Source: Streptomyces alboniger
GTDB taxonomy: Bacteria > Actinomycetota > Actinomycetes > Streptomycetales > Streptomycetaceae
NCBI RefSeq assembly: GCF_008704395.1
Contig: NZ_CP023695.1
Span: 3,410,001 to 3,474,000, forward strand
Length of the DNA stretch: 64,000 nucleotides
Direction: 5' to 3'
Numbering within the stretch: position 1 is the stretch's first letter; every line of letters starts with the position of its first letter. Below the pieces are notes generated by a model. That model was not told the origin of the DNA. It saw only the letters and a list, made by a program, of their open reading frames with translations, and ran no database searches. Both the position numbers and the translations under genes were made by a program. Positions 45,127 through 52,735 of the stretch are shown in pieces.

Positions 45127-45990
45127 CTATGTATCAGCGTGGTCGACGGCGTTGAGGGCCTGCGCGATTAGAGAGCGCGCCTCCGCACCGTAGACGGCCA
45201 TACGCCGTAGCCGCTCGAACGTTTCCAAGTACTGCGCGACTTCACCGGGCTGCGTCACATTCACCTCAGCCGAGACCAGCTCAACCGAGACGAGCCGGTC
45301 GTCGTAGACGTGGAACGTCTCCTCTGGCCAGTGGGAACGCCGAGCACTCATAGGGATGACACCGAGAGAGACGGCAGGCATCGCGCCCACGGTGAGCAGG
45401 TATCCGAGCTGGGCTGCCATCGCATCCGGGCCGACGATCTGGCAGTACAGTACCGACTCCTCCACCACCACGACGAACCGATGCCCCTGTTCGTGGATGA
45501 TGCGCGAGCGCTCAAGCCGGACGCGCGCGGCCTCCGCGCTGTCGTCCACAGGTAGGTGGTGAATCTCAGCGGCCAGTCCCAGCACGGCGAGCGCGTATCC
45601 CTCGGTCTGTAGCAGGCCGGGAACGAGGCTCGAGGAGTACATCCGAAAGTTGCCCGTCTCGCGGAAGAACCGCGAGCGGCTCTCCTGGATGTACCGCAGA
45701 CCGCTGCGAACTTGGTCCCTCCACTGCCGGTACATCGACTCGGCGTTGATCGACTGCACAACGAGATCATGCGCCTGGCTCTCGGCGTGGACGGCAGCAC
45801 ACCAGCGGCGGATGTCAGTGGCCGATGGTCCCGTAAGGGCGTTCTCAATGCGGGACGTCTTGGAGTAGTGCCACCCGCATTCGGCAGCCAACTGAACGAC
45901 CGTGAGGCCCGCCTCCTTGCGAAGCTCACGCAGACGCCACGCAACGGCTTCGCGTGCGGCTTGGGCAGAGGATGAGGGTGAGGTGGGCAT
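45127..45990 (-). CDS. XRE-type HTH regulator with DUF5753 (Scr1 family)
   Basis: 287 aa. An N-terminal helix-turn-helix (AVAWRLRELRKEAGLTVVQLAAECGWHYSKTSRIENALTGPS, residues about 13–54) is followed by the DUF5753 domain, with MYSSSLVPGLLQTEGYA, RQ…ILHEQ-type RSRIIHEQGHRFVVVVEESVL, and VSLGVIPM. This architecture is found in great numbers in Streptomyces, typically next to a DUF397 or DUF6879 protein. It is the last of three genes read leftwards, 24 bp after the DUF6879 gene. Probably an autoregulator of the locus; signal unknown. Confidence 0.92.
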   Translation of the reverse strand: MPTSPSSSAQAAREAVAWRLRELRKEAGLTVVQLAAECGWHYSKTSRIENALTGPSATDIRRWCAAVHAESQAHDLVVQSINAESMYRQWRDQVRSGLRYIQESRSRFFRETGNFRMYSSSLVPGLLQTEGYALAVLGLAAEIHHLPVDDSAEAARVRLERSRIIHEQGHRFVVVVEESVLYCQIVGPDAMAAQLGYLLTVGAMPAVSLGVIPMSARRSHWPEETFHVYDDRLVSVELVSAEVNVTQPGEVAQYLETFERLRRMAVYGAEARSLIAQALNAVDHADT

Positions 45991-46014
45991 GGATTGGCGG
46001 CCGAGGCTTCCTGG

Positions 46015-46542
46015 TCAGCGAATCTGATAGGCATCGTGCGGGATGGCCCGATCCCAGACGGCGTCAAAAGCTTCGGCGCACAGCTTGGCCACGCGCGGGT
46101 CCTCGCAGGTCTCGTGACCGACCATGGCACCGTCCCCGGAGAAGAAGCCCCAGCGGATCACCTGGTCATCGAACAGCCAGAAGTCATTGCCGGGGAGCGC
46201 GATGTCAGAGGCACGCCTTCGTGGGAGCCAGCGCACCAGTTCGCCGGCGGCTACGTTCACGGAGGTGGAGGCGTGTTCGTAGCGGATGTACTGAGTCACC
46301 GGCTCGGACACGATGCGGGCGCGCCGCACGGTGACGCCACGCCCAACCGCGTGCGAGACGAGGCTGACCCAAGGCGCCCAGTCCGGCGATCCTGGGTCGG
46401 TGTCGAGGCGGCCGGTCTCGAGCCACGTCTGGAAGTCCTCCGCTTCCTCAGCGGCGCCGTACAGATCCCGCATCTCGAGGTGCACGGCGGAACGTGTGCA
46501 GTCGCCGAACAGTTCAGCGATCGTGGGTGCTGTCGATGACAT
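46015..46542 (-). CDS. DUF6879 family protein
   Basis: 175 aa. It has the pattern I associate with DUF6879: an N-terminal SAVHLEMRDLYG, W…LVSHAVGRGVTVRRARIVSEPVTQYIRYEH and a C-terminal LFDDQVIRWGFFSGDG. Such genes are paired with DUF5753 HTH regulators in Streptomyces; the pair has been likened to regulator/effector or toxin–antitoxin modules, but function is unproven. Its ATG lies inside the 3' end of the upstream 86-aa gene (29 bp overlap), so translation is likely coupled. Confidence 0.85.
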   Translation of the reverse strand: MSSTAPTIAELFGDCTRSAVHLEMRDLYGAAEEAEDFQTWLETGRLDTDPGSPDWAPWVSLVSHAVGRGVTVRRARIVSEPVTQYIRYEHASTSVNVAAGELVRWLPRRRASDIALPGNDFWLFDDQVIRWGFFSGDGAMVGHETCEDPRVAKLCAEAFDAVWDRAIPHDAYQIR

Positions 46543-46774
46543 CGCACGCCTCCCTGATCATGTGCACCATCCTGGCGGGGACGCGGACAATCGCCTCATC
46601 CTCCGGGATTCCAACGGCATGCCCTGGCACCTCGAACGCCTGGCACTCTTCCTCAAGTGCAGAGCCCGGCTTCCACCCCTGGAAGACAAGTTCCTGCCTC
46701 TCCTCATCGACCCAGACGGTGGGAGAGTCTGCTGTCTTCGTGTCGGGGTCGATCCCGATGAACCGTAGCGACAT
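46514..46774 (-). CDS. Small hypothetical protein of the DUF5753/DUF6879 operon
   Basis: 86 aa acidic protein: LRFIGIDPDTKTADSPTVWV, LVFQGWKPGS and VRVPARMVHMIREACDVID. It is the first gene of the three-gene minus-strand unit and overlaps the DUF6879 gene by 29 bp. No known fold is evident. The operon position and length conservation I recall for similar Streptomyces loci support it as a real gene. Confidence 0.75.
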   Translation of the reverse strand: MSLRFIGIDPDTKTADSPTVWVDEERQELVFQGWKPGSALEEECQAFEVPGHAVGIPEDEAIVRVPARMVHMIREACDVIDSTHDR

Positions 46775-47005
46775 GGCTGTCTCCGTCCACGTGGTGTGCA
46801 GTTCTTTGCGCCACGGTCAGGGCATGCGGGGGAGCGGGTCAAGAGGGCGAGGAGGGTAAGCGCTCTGGGCAAGGCCCTCCCTGCACAGATCTGCACATCG
46901 CTGTCAGCGGTGCACATCACGCCTTTAGCGTTGCTTGCCACAGCGAAAACCCTGGCGACCGTGTGCGTGCGGCCCCAGGGCGTGGCCGACTGAGTAAGAG
47001 CCGAC
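46775..47005. other. Divergent intergenic region of the accessory island
   Basis: 231 bp between the minus-strand 86-aa gene and the plus-strand 120-aa gene. It is visibly less GC-rich than its surroundings in places (GCACATCACGCCTTTAGCGTTGC near 46910–46935 contains no gene). CTGCACAGATCTGCACATC at about 46881–46899 is a short near-repeat (CTGCACA twice) that might be a regulatory site. No promoter can be assigned firmly. Confidence 0.4.
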
Positions 47006-47368
47006 ATGGGCGAGGTTACGGTCCCAGCATCCGGTGCGGGAAGTAGAGACGGAACTCTCCTGACGGTGCCGGTCGACCTGCCCGATCCCTCCGGGCTCGC
47101 CGAGGATCAGGTGTGCGGCCGGCGCTGCGTCTGGTGTGTGACCAGCCTCAGCACCGACGCCGCCGTCGACTTCGGGGAGCGTCGTGAAGTGAGCCCACAC
47201 GGCGGCGTCAGCAGCTGGCACCCCCGCTGCTGCCGCCCGTGCGGCTTCGAGCACGTCTATCGGGCGCTCCTCGACCACACCCAGTCCTGCGAGCAGTGCG
47301 CCGACGACCTCACTCGCTGCGCCGTCGGAAAGGCGCTGCGCATGGCCATGAGGCAGGTGCGCGCGTGA
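47006..47368 (+). CDS. Cys-rich hypothetical protein
   Basis: 120 aa. Cys pairs CGRRCVWC (about residues 37–44), CCRPCG (about 75–80) and CEQCADDLTRC (about 95–105) suggest one or two zinc sites. This matches small Zn-binding proteins seen near DUF5753 regulators in Streptomyces islands. Its stop overlaps the next gene's GTG (GTGA). Role unknown. Confidence 0.75.
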   Translation: MGEVTVPASGAGSRDGTLLTVPVDLPDPSGLAEDQVCGRRCVWCVTSLSTDAAVDFGERREVSPHGGVSSWHPRCCRPCGFEHVYRALLDHTQSCEQCADDLTRCAVGKALRMAMRQVRA

Positions 47369-47529
47369 GCGAGGGCGTGCGGTACTGCGGGCACTGCGAC
47401 GAGCCGATCACCCCGGAGAATCCCGGCACGGTTACCGTGAAGATCTCCATCTCGGCCGGCGGCGCCGTCATCCGGCGGCACGACAAGTGCCCGCAGCTGC
47501 CCGCGTACGTGCGGCGCACGCCCCGCTAA
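47365..47529 (+). CDS. Small Cys/His zinc-ribbon-like protein
   Basis: 54 aa starting at GTG overlapping the preceding stop by 4 bp, so translationally coupled. It has CGHCDEPI near the N-terminus and HDKCP further on, a likely CxxC…HxxxC zinc knuckle. No family recognised. The tight overlap supports a real gene. Confidence 0.65.
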   Translation: MSEGVRYCGHCDEPITPENPGTVTVKISISAGGAVIRRHDKCPQLPAYVRRTPR

Positions 47530-47638
47530 CCCCCCGACCGCAGCCCTGGGAACGGCTGTGGCCGGGGCCGGGCGGCCCGCCCGACGGCACTCGAGGAGCG
47601 GGCCGCCCAACACCCCGGCAGAGCAGGGAAGGAAAGCC

Positions 47639-47887
47639 ATGCCGAAATCCGACCCCGCGGTACCGCCCCCGGCTCTCGTCCCGTGCGGGCCGTGCCTACG
47701 CCAGCTCCTCACCGCGGATCCGGCCGCCCCTCACGTATGCGCTCAGGGCACGTCCCTCGGTATCGAAGGCGGTCAGTTCTACCTCGTACCGGAGGAAGCG
47801 TGCCCGTGCCCATGCCAACAGCAGGAGGAGAGTGACGCGCTGACGGCGGCCAGAGCGGCAGCCCGCACGGCGACGAGCGCTGAGTGA
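47639..47887 (+). CDS. Small Cys-rich hypothetical protein
   Basis: 82 aa with LVPCGPCLRQLL at about residues 13–24, HVCAQGTSLGIEGGQFYLV and CPCPCQQQ near 60–66, i.e. several Cys that could bind zinc. AGGGAAGGAAAGCC stands before the ATG. It is third in a plus-strand run of short Cys-rich genes and may share their transcript. Function unknown. Confidence 0.65.
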   Translation: MPKSDPAVPPPALVPCGPCLRQLLTADPAAPHVCAQGTSLGIEGGQFYLVPEEACPCPCQQQEESDALTAARAAARTATSAE

Positions 47888-47899
47888 TCCACGTCGATA

Positions 47900-47992
47900 C
47901 ACGATGTCGCGGAGCGGCACCCCGATGACGTCGGCGATACGGATGAGGCTGTCGAGCGTAGGGGCCTGCTGGCCGGTCTCGATGCGGGCGAT
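47900..47992 (-). pseudogene. Fragment of an XRE-type HTH regulator
   Basis: The minus strand encodes IARIETGQQAPTLDSLIR and then IADVIGVPLRDIV, which is the C-terminal half of a cro/CI-type helix-turn-helix. The first helices are missing; upstream on the minus strand the frame runs into a G-rich repeat array (48014–48163), and downstream it continues into unrelated sequence. The gene appears truncated at both sides. Confidence 0.65.
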
Positions 47993-48013
47993 CGGCGGCG
48001 GGCACGGGCAGCC

Positions 48014-48163
48014 GAGCACGAGCGGCGGCACGAACGGCGGACGCGAGGGCCGAGCGCGGGCGGCGGACGCGGGGGGGGGGTGAGCGCGGGCGGCGGACGC
48101 AGGGGGGCGAGCGCGGGCGGCAGGCCCGGGCGGCCGACGCGAACGGCGGACGCGGGTAGCCGA
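48014..48163. repeat. Imperfect G-rich tandem array
   Basis: Units beginning GAGCGCGGGCGGCGGACGC recur at 48052, 48082 and 48109 (spacing 30 and 27 bp), with decayed copies on both sides (for example GAACGGCGGACGC at 48033 and 48141) and a run of ten G at 48071–48080. No gene is supported here. The array sits where the HTH fragment loses its N-terminal half, so repeat expansion or deletion probably disrupted that gene. Confidence 0.6.
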
Positions 48164-48226
48164 ACCCGGGCGCCGAGCCACGCGCCCCCACGCCCGACGC
48201 CCCCCACCCATCAGGCCACCCCAGCC

Positions 48227-48745
48227 CTAATCACCCGCCCCCACCCCAGCCTCCGCCCCCGCCCTAACCCTCACCCTGAACACCGGCACCACGAACCCCC
48301 CGCCCTCCCGGAACGTCACCTCCAGCGCCATCCCGATCCGCAGCTCCCCCGGCCTACTGTCCACCACCTCCGTCATCATCCGCGGGCCCTCCTCCAGGTC
48401 GACGACCGCGGCCACGTAGGGGACCCGCTTACCGAACGGCGGCAGGTCGTTTCTGTGCACCACCGACCAGGTGTAGAGCGTGGCCCGGCCGCTCGCCCGC
48501 TCCCAGGTGACGTCCTCGCTCCAGCACCGTGGGCAGAACTCGCGCGGATAGTGGTGCGCCGCGCCGCACGCCCCGCAGCGGCGGATCAGCAGCCGCCGCT
48601 CGGCCGCCGCGTCCCAGTAGGGGCGGGTGAAGGCGTCGGGCTCCGGAAGGTCGAAGCGGGCGGTGGCGGAGGAGGAGGGGGAGGGGGAGGAGGGGGAAGA
48701 GGGGGAAGGGGAAGGGGAAGGGGAGGAGGACGGGTTCTTGCTCAT
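48227..48745 (-). CDS. Zn-ribbon/OB-fold (DUF35) protein with Ser-Pro repeat N-terminus
   Basis: 172 aa. After a 26-residue low-complexity head of Ser-Pro repeats, the DUF35 core follows: DAFTRPYWDAAAERRLLIRRCG, Zn ribbon CGACG and CPRCW (about residues 57–75), and the OB-fold (GRATLYTWSVVHR, VPYVAAVVDLEEGPRM). DUF35 proteins work with thiolase-type enzymes on acyl-CoA. None is adjacent; the Cys-less thiolase at 41744 is a candidate partner, by inference. A CTGAC operator lies 30 bp upstream. Confidence 0.88.
   Translation of the reverse strand: MSKNPSSSPSPSPSPSSPSSPSPSSSATARFDLPEPDAFTRPYWDAAAERRLLIRRCGACGAAHHYPREFCPRCWSEDVTWERASGRATLYTWSVVHRNDLPPFGKRVPYVAAVVDLEEGPRMMTEVVDSRPGELRIGMALEVTFREGGGFVVPVFRVRVRAGAEAGVGAGD
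48668..48730. repeat. Polypurine simple-sequence tract in a coding region
   Basis: The plus strand is an uninterrupted run of G and A made of GGGGA, GGAGGA and GGGGAA units. On the minus strand it encodes the Ser-Pro repeats at the N-terminus of the OB-fold protein. Because units are mostly of 3 or 6 bp, length changes would often keep the frame. Confidence 0.8.
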
Positions 48746-48774
48746 TGGCAGCCCTTCTTGTTCGACGACCCCAC

Positions 48775-48789
48775 CTGACGGAACGTCAG
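48775..48789. promoter_or_regulatory. CTGAC-N5-GTCAG operator
   Basis: CTGACGGAACGTCAG lies 30 bp upstream of the OB-fold gene start (48745, minus) and about 140 bp before the plus-strand monooxygenase at 48930. Confidence 0.72.
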
Positions 48790-48929
48790 TTCAGCGCACC
48801 GGCCCCGCCGGGCACAAGAGCACCCACCCCCCGCGCCCGGCGCACGCCGACAACCCCCCGTGATCAATTCGCAACCGGTTCCGGACTTGACCGATACCCA
48901 TCAAGTAAGCGCGCGGTTACTCTCCAGTT

Positions 48930-50087
48930 ATGGCCGACTCGAAAGTCCCGCCGTCGCCCCAGCAGGACCGCCCCGTCTACGTCATCGGCGCAGGCCCCGG
49001 CGGCCTCGCCACCGCGGCGGCCCTGCGCGCACGCGGCGTCCGCGCGGTCGTCCTGGAGAAGTCCGAGCGCGTCGGCGCCTCCTGGCGCGGCCACTACGAC
49101 CGCCTCCACTTGCATACGACGCGCCGCCTCTCCGCCCTCCCGGGGCTCGCGATCCCGCGGCAGTTCGGCCGGTGGGTGTCGCGTGACAACGTCATCCGCT
49201 ACCTGGACAAGTACGCCGAACACCACCGCCTCGACATCGTCACCGGAGTCGAGGTCACCGGCCTCGAACGCACCGCCGACGGTACCGGCTGGCTCCTGCG
49301 CGCCACCGGAGGGCGGGAGCTGACCGGCAGCGCGGTGGTGATCGCCACCGGCTACAACCACACGCCCCACGTCCCCGACTGGCCCGGCCTCGCCACCTAC
49401 ACCGGCGAACTCCTCCACGCCGCCGACTACCGCAACCCCCGCCCCTTCACCGGCAAGGACGTCCTGGTCGTCGGCGTCGGCAACACCGGCGCGGAGATCG
49501 CCGTCGACCTGATCGAGGGCGGCGCCGGCCGGGTCCGCCTGGCGGTGCGCACCGCCCCGCACATCGTGCGCCGCTCCACGGCGGGGTGGCCCGCGCAGCT
49601 CTCGGGCATCCTGTGCCGCAGGCTGCCCGTCGCCCTGGTCGACCTGCTCGCGGCGCCGCTCGCCAAGGTCAGCGTCCCCGACCTCTCCTCGAAGGGGTTG
49701 CCGCGCCCCGACACCGGCCTGTACTCGCGGGCCAGGCAGGGCGCGATCCCGGTCCAGGACGTCGGCCTGGTCGACGCCGTACGCAAGGGCCGGGTCGAAC
49801 CGGTCGCCGCCGTCGAATCCTTCGAGGACGGCAAGGTGGTCCTCGCGGACGGCAGCCGGATCGGCCCGGATACGGTGATCGCCGCGACCGGCTACCGCCG
49901 CGCCCTGGAGGGCCTGGTCGGCGACCTCGGCATCCTCGACGCCCGCGGCAACCCGACCGCCCACGGCCCCCGCCCCCCGAAGCGGGCCCCGGGCCTGTAC
50001 TTCACCGGCTTCACCAATCCGATCAGCGGCATGCTCCGCGAACTGGCCAAGGACGCCCAGAAAATAGCCAAGGCAATCGCCCCCTAG
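48930..50087 (+). CDS. Flavin-containing monooxygenase/NAD(P)-binding protein
   Basis: 385 aa two-dinucleotide-binding flavoprotein. The FAD motif VIGAGPGGLATAAAL is near residue 18 and the NADPH motif VVGVGNTGAEIAVDL near 178; between them EKSERVGASWRGHYDRLHLHT gives the family's W-x-x-x-Y-x-x-L substrate strip and VIATGYNHTP a late ATG motif. It belongs to the FMO/Baeyer–Villiger-like group (YUCCA/CzcO-type), which can oxygenate ketones or heteroatoms with O2 and NADPH. It diverges from the OB-fold gene; whether the operator at 48775 also controls it is unclear. Confidence 0.9.
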   Translation: MADSKVPPSPQQDRPVYVIGAGPGGLATAAALRARGVRAVVLEKSERVGASWRGHYDRLHLHTTRRLSALPGLAIPRQFGRWVSRDNVIRYLDKYAEHHRLDIVTGVEVTGLERTADGTGWLLRATGGRELTGSAVVIATGYNHTPHVPDWPGLATYTGELLHAADYRNPRPFTGKDVLVVGVGNTGAEIAVDLIEGGAGRVRLAVRTAPHIVRRSTAGWPAQLSGILCRRLPVALVDLLAAPLAKVSVPDLSSKGLPRPDTGLYSRARQGAIPVQDVGLVDAVRKGRVEPVAAVESFEDGKVVLADGSRIGPDTVIAATGYRRALEGLVGDLGILDARGNPTAHGPRPPKRAPGLYFTGFTNPISGMLRELAKDAQKIAKAIAP

Positions 50088-50109
50088 CCCTCCAAATCCT
50101 TCCGCGATG

Positions 50110-50172
50110 ACGCCCCGCCGGGGGGGCGGGGAACTGCGTGACCAGCCCCCACAACCCCACCCCCGGAAAACC
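50110..50172 (+). repeat. Dispersed intergenic repeat, copy C
   Basis: GGCGGGGAACTGCGTGACCA followed by GCCCCCACAACCCCACCCCC, preceded by a GC hairpin (GCCCC…GGGGGGC, 50112–50127). It is related to copies A (32281) and B (38826). It sits just after the monooxygenase stop, consistent with a terminator role. Confidence 0.68.
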
Positions 50173-50299
50173 GCAGAATCCGCCACCCCGGCCGGATAGG
50201 GGCTTGGCACCAAGACGATCCCCCGCTTCCCTGGTCGAGGGCACACCGAACCCCCGCAACGCGCCCCCGCGAGCCCAGCCTTTGCCTGCACAGCCATTC

Positions 50300-50314
50300 C
50301 TGACACCGCGTCAG
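50300..50314. promoter_or_regulatory. CTGAC-N5-GTCAG operator
   Basis: CTGACACCGCGTCAG has perfect outer arms and is the upstream member of a pair before the acyl-CoA synthetase gene. Confidence 0.72.
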
Positions 50315-50323
50315 TTCAGTAAT

Positions 50324-50338
50324 CTGACTATGCGTCAG
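50324..50338. promoter_or_regulatory. CTGAC-N5-GTCAG operator
   Basis: CTGACTATGCGTCAG has perfect outer arms, 33 bp before the acyl-CoA synthetase start and 24 bp centre to centre from the neighbouring site. Paired sites recur at 19850/19911, 21754/21795 and 31029/31056. Confidence 0.74.
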
Positions 50339-50370
50339 TTAGTTGCTGTCACACAGGAGCGGGCGGACCG

Positions 50371-52605
50371 ATGCTTGGATCGACTCACGGCACCTTCACC
50401 ACCGACCCCCGCCGCGCGCATGTCGTGGCCTGCGGCGAACTCCCTCCCTCCGCCGTGCACGGAAAGGCCGGCCGCCCCCTCACCGCGGACGACCTGGACG
50501 TGAGCGGCCGGCCGCTGCACGCCGACGTACCCGATCTGGACCGCTTCTTCCGCCCCGAGTCCGTCGCCGTCATCGGCGCTTCGGATGCCGAGGGGCGGCC
50601 GGGGGCCGGCATCACCCGCCAGCTCATCGCCTGGGCCGAGCGGGTCGGCGCGCGGCTGCACCCCGTGCACCCCACCCGGCAGGCGGTTTTCGGCATCCCC
50701 TGCTCCCCTTCCGTCGCCGAGCTGCCCGAACAGGTCGATCTGGCCGTGCTGTTGGTCGCCGACCCACTGCCGGTGATCGAGCAGCTCGCCGAGGAGAAGG
50801 TGCGGTTCGCCGTCGCCTTCGCCTCCGGGTTCGCCGAGACCGGCGAGAAGGGCGCGGCCGCCCAGGCCCGCCTCGCCGCCGCCGTGCGGAGTTCGGGCCT
50901 CAGGCTGCTCGGGCCCAACACCAATCTCAACGCCTTCGAGAAGTTCCGCGACGATCTCGAAGGCCCCGCCATCGCGCTGATCACCCAGTCCGGCCACCAG
51001 GGCCGCCCCCTCTTCTCCCTCCAGGAACTCGGCATCCGCCTCTCCCACTGGGCGCCCACAGGCAACGAGGCCGACCTGGAGACCGCCGACTTCATCTCCT
51101 ACTTCGCCGAACGCCCCGAGGTCGGCGCCATCGCCTGTTACGTCGAGGGCCTGAAGGACGGCCGCGCCTTCCTGCTCGCCGCCGACCGCGCGGCGAGGCA
51201 GGGCGTGCCCGTCGTCGCCGTCAAGGTCGGCCGCACCGAGGCCGGCGCCCGCACGGCCGCCTCACACACCGGCAAACTGACCGGCGCCGACGCGGTGGTC
51301 GACGCGGCGATGCGGCAGTTCGGCGTGATCCGCGTCGACGGGCTCGACGAACTCCAGGACACCTCCGCCCTGCTGGCGCGGGCCCGCGCGCCGCTGGCCG
51401 ACGGCGTCGCCGTCTATTCGATCTCGGGCGGCACGGGCGCGCACTTCGCGGACCTGGCGACCGAGGCGGGCCTCACCCTGCCCACGCTCCACGACGCCAA
51501 GCAGGCGGAGCTGCACCAGTGGATACCCGAGTACCTGAACGTCGCCAACCCCGTCGACAACGGCGGCCACCCGGTGGGCGACTGGCGCGGCCGGAGAATC
51601 ATCGACGCGATCCTCGACGATCCGCAGGTGGGGGTGCTCATCTGCCCCATCACCGGACCCTTCCCGCCGATGAGCGACAAGCTCGCACAGGACCTCGTGG
51701 ACGCGGCGGAGGAGACGGAGAAGCTGGTGTGCGTGGTGTGGGGCTCGCCGGTCGGGACCGAGGACGCCTACCGCCGTACGCTCCTCGGCTCCTCGCGCGT
51801 GGCCACCTTCCGTACCTTCGCCAACTGCATCACGGCGGTGCGCGCCCATCTGGACCACCACCGCTTCACCACCGGCTACCGCTCGCCCTTCGACGAGGCG
51901 CCGCGCACCCCCTCCCCGTCCTTCCGCAAGGCGCGGGCCCTGATGCGGCCCGGCCAGCAGCTGAGCGAGCACGCGGCGAAACAGCTGCTGCGCGCGTACG
52001 GGATTCGCGTACCGCGTGAGCAGTTGGTGACCAGCGCGGCCGCGGCCGTCCGCGCGGCCGGGCTCGTCGGCTATCCGGTCGTCATGAAGGCGTCGGGCCC
52101 CCAGCTCGCGCACAAGACCGAACTGGGCCTGGTGAAGGTCGGGCTGACCTCCGCCAGCCAGGTCCGGGACGCCTATCGGGAGCTGACGGACATCGCCCGG
52201 TACGAGGACGCGCCGCTGGACGGTGTGCTGGTCTGCCAGATGGTCGAGCGGGGTGTGGAGATGGTCGTCGGCGTCACCCAGGACCCGCTCTTCGGGCCGA
52301 CCGTGACGGTCGGGCTCGGCGGCGTACTCGTCGAGGTCCTTCAGGACGCGGCCGTGCGGGTGCCGCCCTTCGGGGAGGACCAGGCGAAGGCGATGCTCCG
52401 CGAGCTGCGGGGGCGGGCCCTGCTGGACGGAGTCCGGGGGGCGGCGCCCTGCGATGTCGACGCGCTCGTCGAAGTCGTACTCCGTGTGCAGCGGATGGCG
52501 CTCGAGCTGGGCGGTGAGCTTGCGGAGCTGGACATCAACCCGCTGATGGTGCTGCCCCGGGGGCAGGGGGCGGTGGCCTTGGACGCGCTCGCCGTCTGCC
52601 GGTGA
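50371..52605 (+). CDS. ADP-forming acyl-CoA synthetase (acetate–CoA ligase family)
   Basis: 744 aa fused ACD-type synthetase. Order: CoA-binding Rossmann domain (FFRPESVAVIGASDAEG, about residues 50–66), succinyl-CoA-synthetase-like ligase domain with the phospho-His motif SHTGKLTGAD near 297–306, and a C-terminal ATP-grasp domain (YGIRVPREQLV, YPVVMKASGPQLAHKTELGLVKVG, then GVEMVVGVTQDPLFGPTVTVGLGG). It makes acyl-CoA with ATP to ADP and phosphate. The first 45 residues are an extension I do not recognise. The start ATG has GGAGCGGGCGG not far upstream. Two operators precede it, and an enoyl-CoA hydratase follows. Confidence 0.9.
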   Translation: MLGSTHGTFTTDPRRAHVVACGELPPSAVHGKAGRPLTADDLDVSGRPLHADVPDLDRFFRPESVAVIGASDAEGRPGAGITRQLIAWAERVGARLHPVHPTRQAVFGIPCSPSVAELPEQVDLAVLLVADPLPVIEQLAEEKVRFAVAFASGFAETGEKGAAAQARLAAAVRSSGLRLLGPNTNLNAFEKFRDDLEGPAIALITQSGHQGRPLFSLQELGIRLSHWAPTGNEADLETADFISYFAERPEVGAIACYVEGLKDGRAFLLAADRAARQGVPVVAVKVGRTEAGARTAASHTGKLTGADAVVDAAMRQFGVIRVDGLDELQDTSALLARARAPLADGVAVYSISGGTGAHFADLATEAGLTLPTLHDAKQAELHQWIPEYLNVANPVDNGGHPVGDWRGRRIIDAILDDPQVGVLICPITGPFPPMSDKLAQDLVDAAEETEKLVCVVWGSPVGTEDAYRRTLLGSSRVATFRTFANCITAVRAHLDHHRFTTGYRSPFDEAPRTPSPSFRKARALMRPGQQLSEHAAKQLLRAYGIRVPREQLVTSAAAAVRAAGLVGYPVVMKASGPQLAHKTELGLVKVGLTSASQVRDAYRELTDIARYEDAPLDGVLVCQMVERGVEMVVGVTQDPLFGPTVTVGLGGVLVEVLQDAAVRVPPFGEDQAKAMLRELRGRALLDGVRGAAPCDVDALVEVVLRVQRMALELGGELAELDINPLMVLPRGQGAVALDALAVCR

Positions 52606-52735
52606 ACGGGTCCTCGACGCGCCGCCCCGCGGCAAGGCTCGCCCACGCACCCACCCGTCCGCCCCGCGCCGGATCAGCGCCGAGCACGACCTCGCGTGCC
52701 TCGCCACCCGCCGCCTCGCCCAACGGAGCCACCCC

